Assembly: GCF_000744655.1 (NCBI RefSeq)
Contig: NZ_JQMJ01000003.1
Coordinates: 868,001 to 932,000, forward strand
Length of the DNA stretch: 64,000 bases
Direction of reading: 5' to 3'
DNA from: Streptacidiphilus rugosus AM-16
GTDB taxonomy: Bacteria > Actinomycetota > Actinomycetes > Streptomycetales > Streptomycetaceae
Shown here: positions 62,580 to 64,000 of the stretch, piece after piece
How the letters are laid out: each line of letters starts with the position of its first letter
Numbering within the stretch: position 1 is the stretch's first letter
Position numbers and translations under genes: made by a program
The notes under the pieces: model-generated
Seen by the model: only the letters and a program-made list of their open reading frames with translations
The model's database searches: none
What the model was told of the DNA's origin: nothing

Positions 62580-62969
62580 ATGTCCGCACGTCGTGCCACT
62601 TCGCTACTCGCCACCGCGCTCCTGGCCGCGTGCGTCGCGACCGGAGTCGCCACGCCGGCCTTCGCCAAGTCCTCGATCTCCCTGCGCGTCGCCGCGTCGC
62701 ACGTCGCCCTCGGGCGCCAGATCCACCTCACCGCGACCGGCACGTCCGACGACCTCGGCGGGGTGCCGATGCGGCTCTGCGTGGAGGAGCGGGTGGGGCG
62801 CGGCGCCTGGTTCCTGGCGGGCTGCGGCCGTGAGGGCGCCCTGTCGCTGTCGGTCCGGGCGGGGCACGCCGGCGTCGTCACCTTCCGCGCCGAACTCCTC
62901 GGCGTGGGAAGCCACGGCCACGTCGTCGTGGACCGGGTGAGCGGGCCGGTCACCGTGCGCGTGCGCTGA
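62580..62969 (+). CDS. Small secreted protein, function unknown
   Basis: 129 residues from an ATG at 62580 with GAGGG seven bases upstream. The signal peptide (MSARRATSLLATALLAACVA) has a probable cut after AFA. The mature part is beta-rich (SISLRVAASHVALGRQIHLTATGTSDD...) with two cysteines (RLCVEE and AGCGRE) about 19 residues apart that could form a disulphide. The layout resembles a single Ig-like or calcium-independent beta-sandwich. No enzyme motif is seen. Confidence 0.7.
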   Translation: MSARRATSLLATALLAACVATGVATPAFAKSSISLRVAASHVALGRQIHLTATGTSDDLGGVPMRLCVEERVGRGAWFLAGCGREGALSLSVRAGHAGVVTFRAELLGVGSHGHVVVDRVSGPVTVRVR

Positions 62970-63030
62970 GCCGTCCCGCCCGCATCGGGAGTTCCCCTTC
63001 CTGCAGCCGCACCCCCATTCCGGGGCGGTC

Positions 63031-63059
63031 TTGAACCGCTAGTAAGGTATGCCTAAGCT
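63031..63059 (+). promoter_or_regulatory. Candidate promoter of FTR1 permease
   Basis: TTGAAC (63031-63036) and TAAGCT (63054-63059) with a 17-base spacer, overlapped by the iron box. Confidence 0.6.
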
Positions 63060-63061
63060 AA
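63043..63061. promoter_or_regulatory. Iron box (DmdR1/IdeR-type operator)
   Basis: TAAGGTATGCCTAAGCTAA matches the iron-box consensus TTAGGTTAGGCTAACCTAA at 14 of 19 positions. It covers the spacer and -10 of the permease promoter, the usual place for iron-dependent repression. Confidence 0.8.
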
Positions 63062-63139
63062 CCGGCGAGCGCAGTGCTCGCTCGGTCGGCTGCTGCCGCC
63101 GTACTGGTCGAACCGGGTGTCCGGGGAGGGGTCCTTCTG

Positions 63140-64000
63140 ATGTGGGACGACGCGTTTCCCAGCTTCTTGATCGGATTGCGTGAGGGGCTGGAGGCCGGAC
63201 TGGTCGTCTCCATCCTCGTCGCGACCCTCGTGCGCGCAGGGGAGAAGGCCCGTCTGCCCCAGGTCTGGACGGGCGTCCTCGCCGCGCTGGGACTCTCCCT
63301 CAGCTTCGGCGCCGTGCTCACCTTCACCTCGGCCAACCTGTCGGCCAAGGCGCAGGAGGCCTTCGGCGGCTGCCTGAGCATCATCGCGGTGGCCTTCGTG
63401 ACCGCGATGGTCTTCTGGATGCGCAGGAACGCCCGCACCCTCTCCGGCGAGATCAAGGAGAAGGTGACCGCGGCCCTGGCCATGGGCGCGGGCATGCTGG
63501 TGGTCACCAGCTTCCTCGCGGTCGGCCGCGAGGGTCTGGAGACGGCGCTCTTCATCTGGACCACCGCCCAGACGGCGGGCGAGAGCACCGGCCCGATGGT
63601 CGGTGCGGCGATCGGCCTGGTCCTGGCGACGGCGCTGTGCTGGGGCCTGTACCGCAGGGTCCTGAAGATCAACCTGACGAAGTTCTTCACCTACACCGGC
63701 GCCGGCCTGGTGATCATAGCGGCGGGCGTCCTCGCCTACGGCCTGCGCGACCTCCAGGAAGGCGGCGTCCTGCCCGGCGCGGGCAGCTTCGCCGTCGACC
63801 TCGGCGGCAGCGTCGACGCGAACTCCTGGTACGCGACCCTGGTCCAGGGCGTCCTCAACCTCACCACGCAGATGACCTGGCTCCAGGTCGTGGCCTACGT
63901 GGTCTACCTGGCCGTGGTGATGACGCTCTTCCTGCGCGGCACCCGCGTCGCCGCCCCGAAGCCCGCCGCCCCGAAGCCCGTCGCCGCGCCCGCGCCGGCG
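63140..64000 (+). CDS. efeU: FTR1/EfeU-family high-affinity iron permease, 3' end missing
   Basis: At least 287 residues; the frame runs off the window. The ATG at 63140 follows GGGGAGGGG. Iron-binding REGLE motifs are present twice, in LIGLREGLEAGLVVSIL (helix 1) and AVGREGLETALFIW (helix 4). About seven membrane helices follow the FTR1 pattern. It imports ferric or ferrous iron, usually with EfeO and the haem-peroxidase-like EfeB, whose genes would be expected just downstream. The visible end is a Pro/Ala/Lys repeat (AAPKPAAPKPVAAP), so the C-terminus is close. Confidence 0.93.
   Translation, partial: MWDDAFPSFLIGLREGLEAGLVVSILVATLVRAGEKARLPQVWTGVLAALGLSLSFGAVLTFTSANLSAKAQEAFGGCLSIIAVAFVTAMVFWMRRNARTLSGEIKEKVTAALAMGAGMLVVTSFLAVGREGLETALFIWTTAQTAGESTGPMVGAAIGLVLATALCWGLYRRVLKINLTKFFTYTGAGLVIIAAGVLAYGLRDLQEGGVLPGAGSFAVDLGGSVDANSWYATLVQGVLNLTTQMTWLQVVAYVVYLAVVMTLFLRGTRVAAPKPAAPKPVAAPAPA

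Overview
The window is very GC-rich DNA from an actinomycete, most probably a member of the Streptomycetaceae (Streptomyces, Kitasatospora or Streptacidiphilus). Signs are the strong third-position G/C bias, GTG and TTG starts, lipoprotein and secreted-protease genes, many TetR regulators, a terpene cyclase, and the gene order topA - membrane-fused tmk - holB - TAP-type protease - threonine tRNA that streptomycetes keep near the chromosome core. All functions were assigned by reading motifs. No database search was run.

Bases 1-15,640 are a core block: the 3' end of a small secreted protein gene, a large SAM methyltransferase, a DUF3592 protein, DNA topoisomerase I, a thymidylate kinase fused to an MFS-like membrane domain (with an apparent one-base frameshift), the DNA polymerase III delta' subunit, a membrane-anchored degenerate esterase-like protein, a TAP-family lipoprotein peptidase, a LeuE/RhtB exporter and tRNA-Thr(CGT) with a long terminator hairpin.

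Bases 16,000-25,750 hold two secreted endopeptidases (S8 and S53), a TrmB/LuxR-like regulator, a YbdK-type carboxylate-amine ligase and a class II glutamine amidotransferase broken by an internal deletion. Bases 25,990-34,620 are mostly membrane genes: a multi-span protein, a SulP transporter, a DUF7144 protein, a diacylglycerol-kinase-like/PAP2 pair, an NhaP-type antiporter and a YihY/BrkB protein. Bases 34,860-39,910 hold a sortase with a candidate substrate, an ECF sigma factor with a coupled membrane protein, and an operon of an AurF-type diiron oxygenase with an FprB-type ferredoxin/FAD reductase.

Bases 39,990-52,690 form an accessory region rich in regulators and unusually clear palindromic operators: TetR/SDR, TetR/small membrane protein, BlaI/M56 peptidase, a GH3 glucosaminidase behind two DasR-like boxes, and a TetR/YhgE/pseudo-ABC operon. 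Bases 52,030-55,820 are a four-gene ABC transporter plus two-component operon. From 56,350 a terpene cyclase diverges from a large LAL-type ATPase regulator across an intergenic region with 16-bp tandem repeats. A thioredoxin, a TetR/DUF35 pair, a small secreted protein and the start of an FTR1 iron permease under an iron box close the window.

The most notable observations are the frameshifted membrane-fused tmk, an esterase-like protein with Asp at the nucleophile position, an ABC ATPase with every catalytic motif degenerate behind a 36-bp palindrome, a 34-bp perfect palindrome near the ABC/two-component operon, the AurF-FprB operon, and short 15-18-bp tandem repeats in four intergenic regions, including the terpene cyclase leader.
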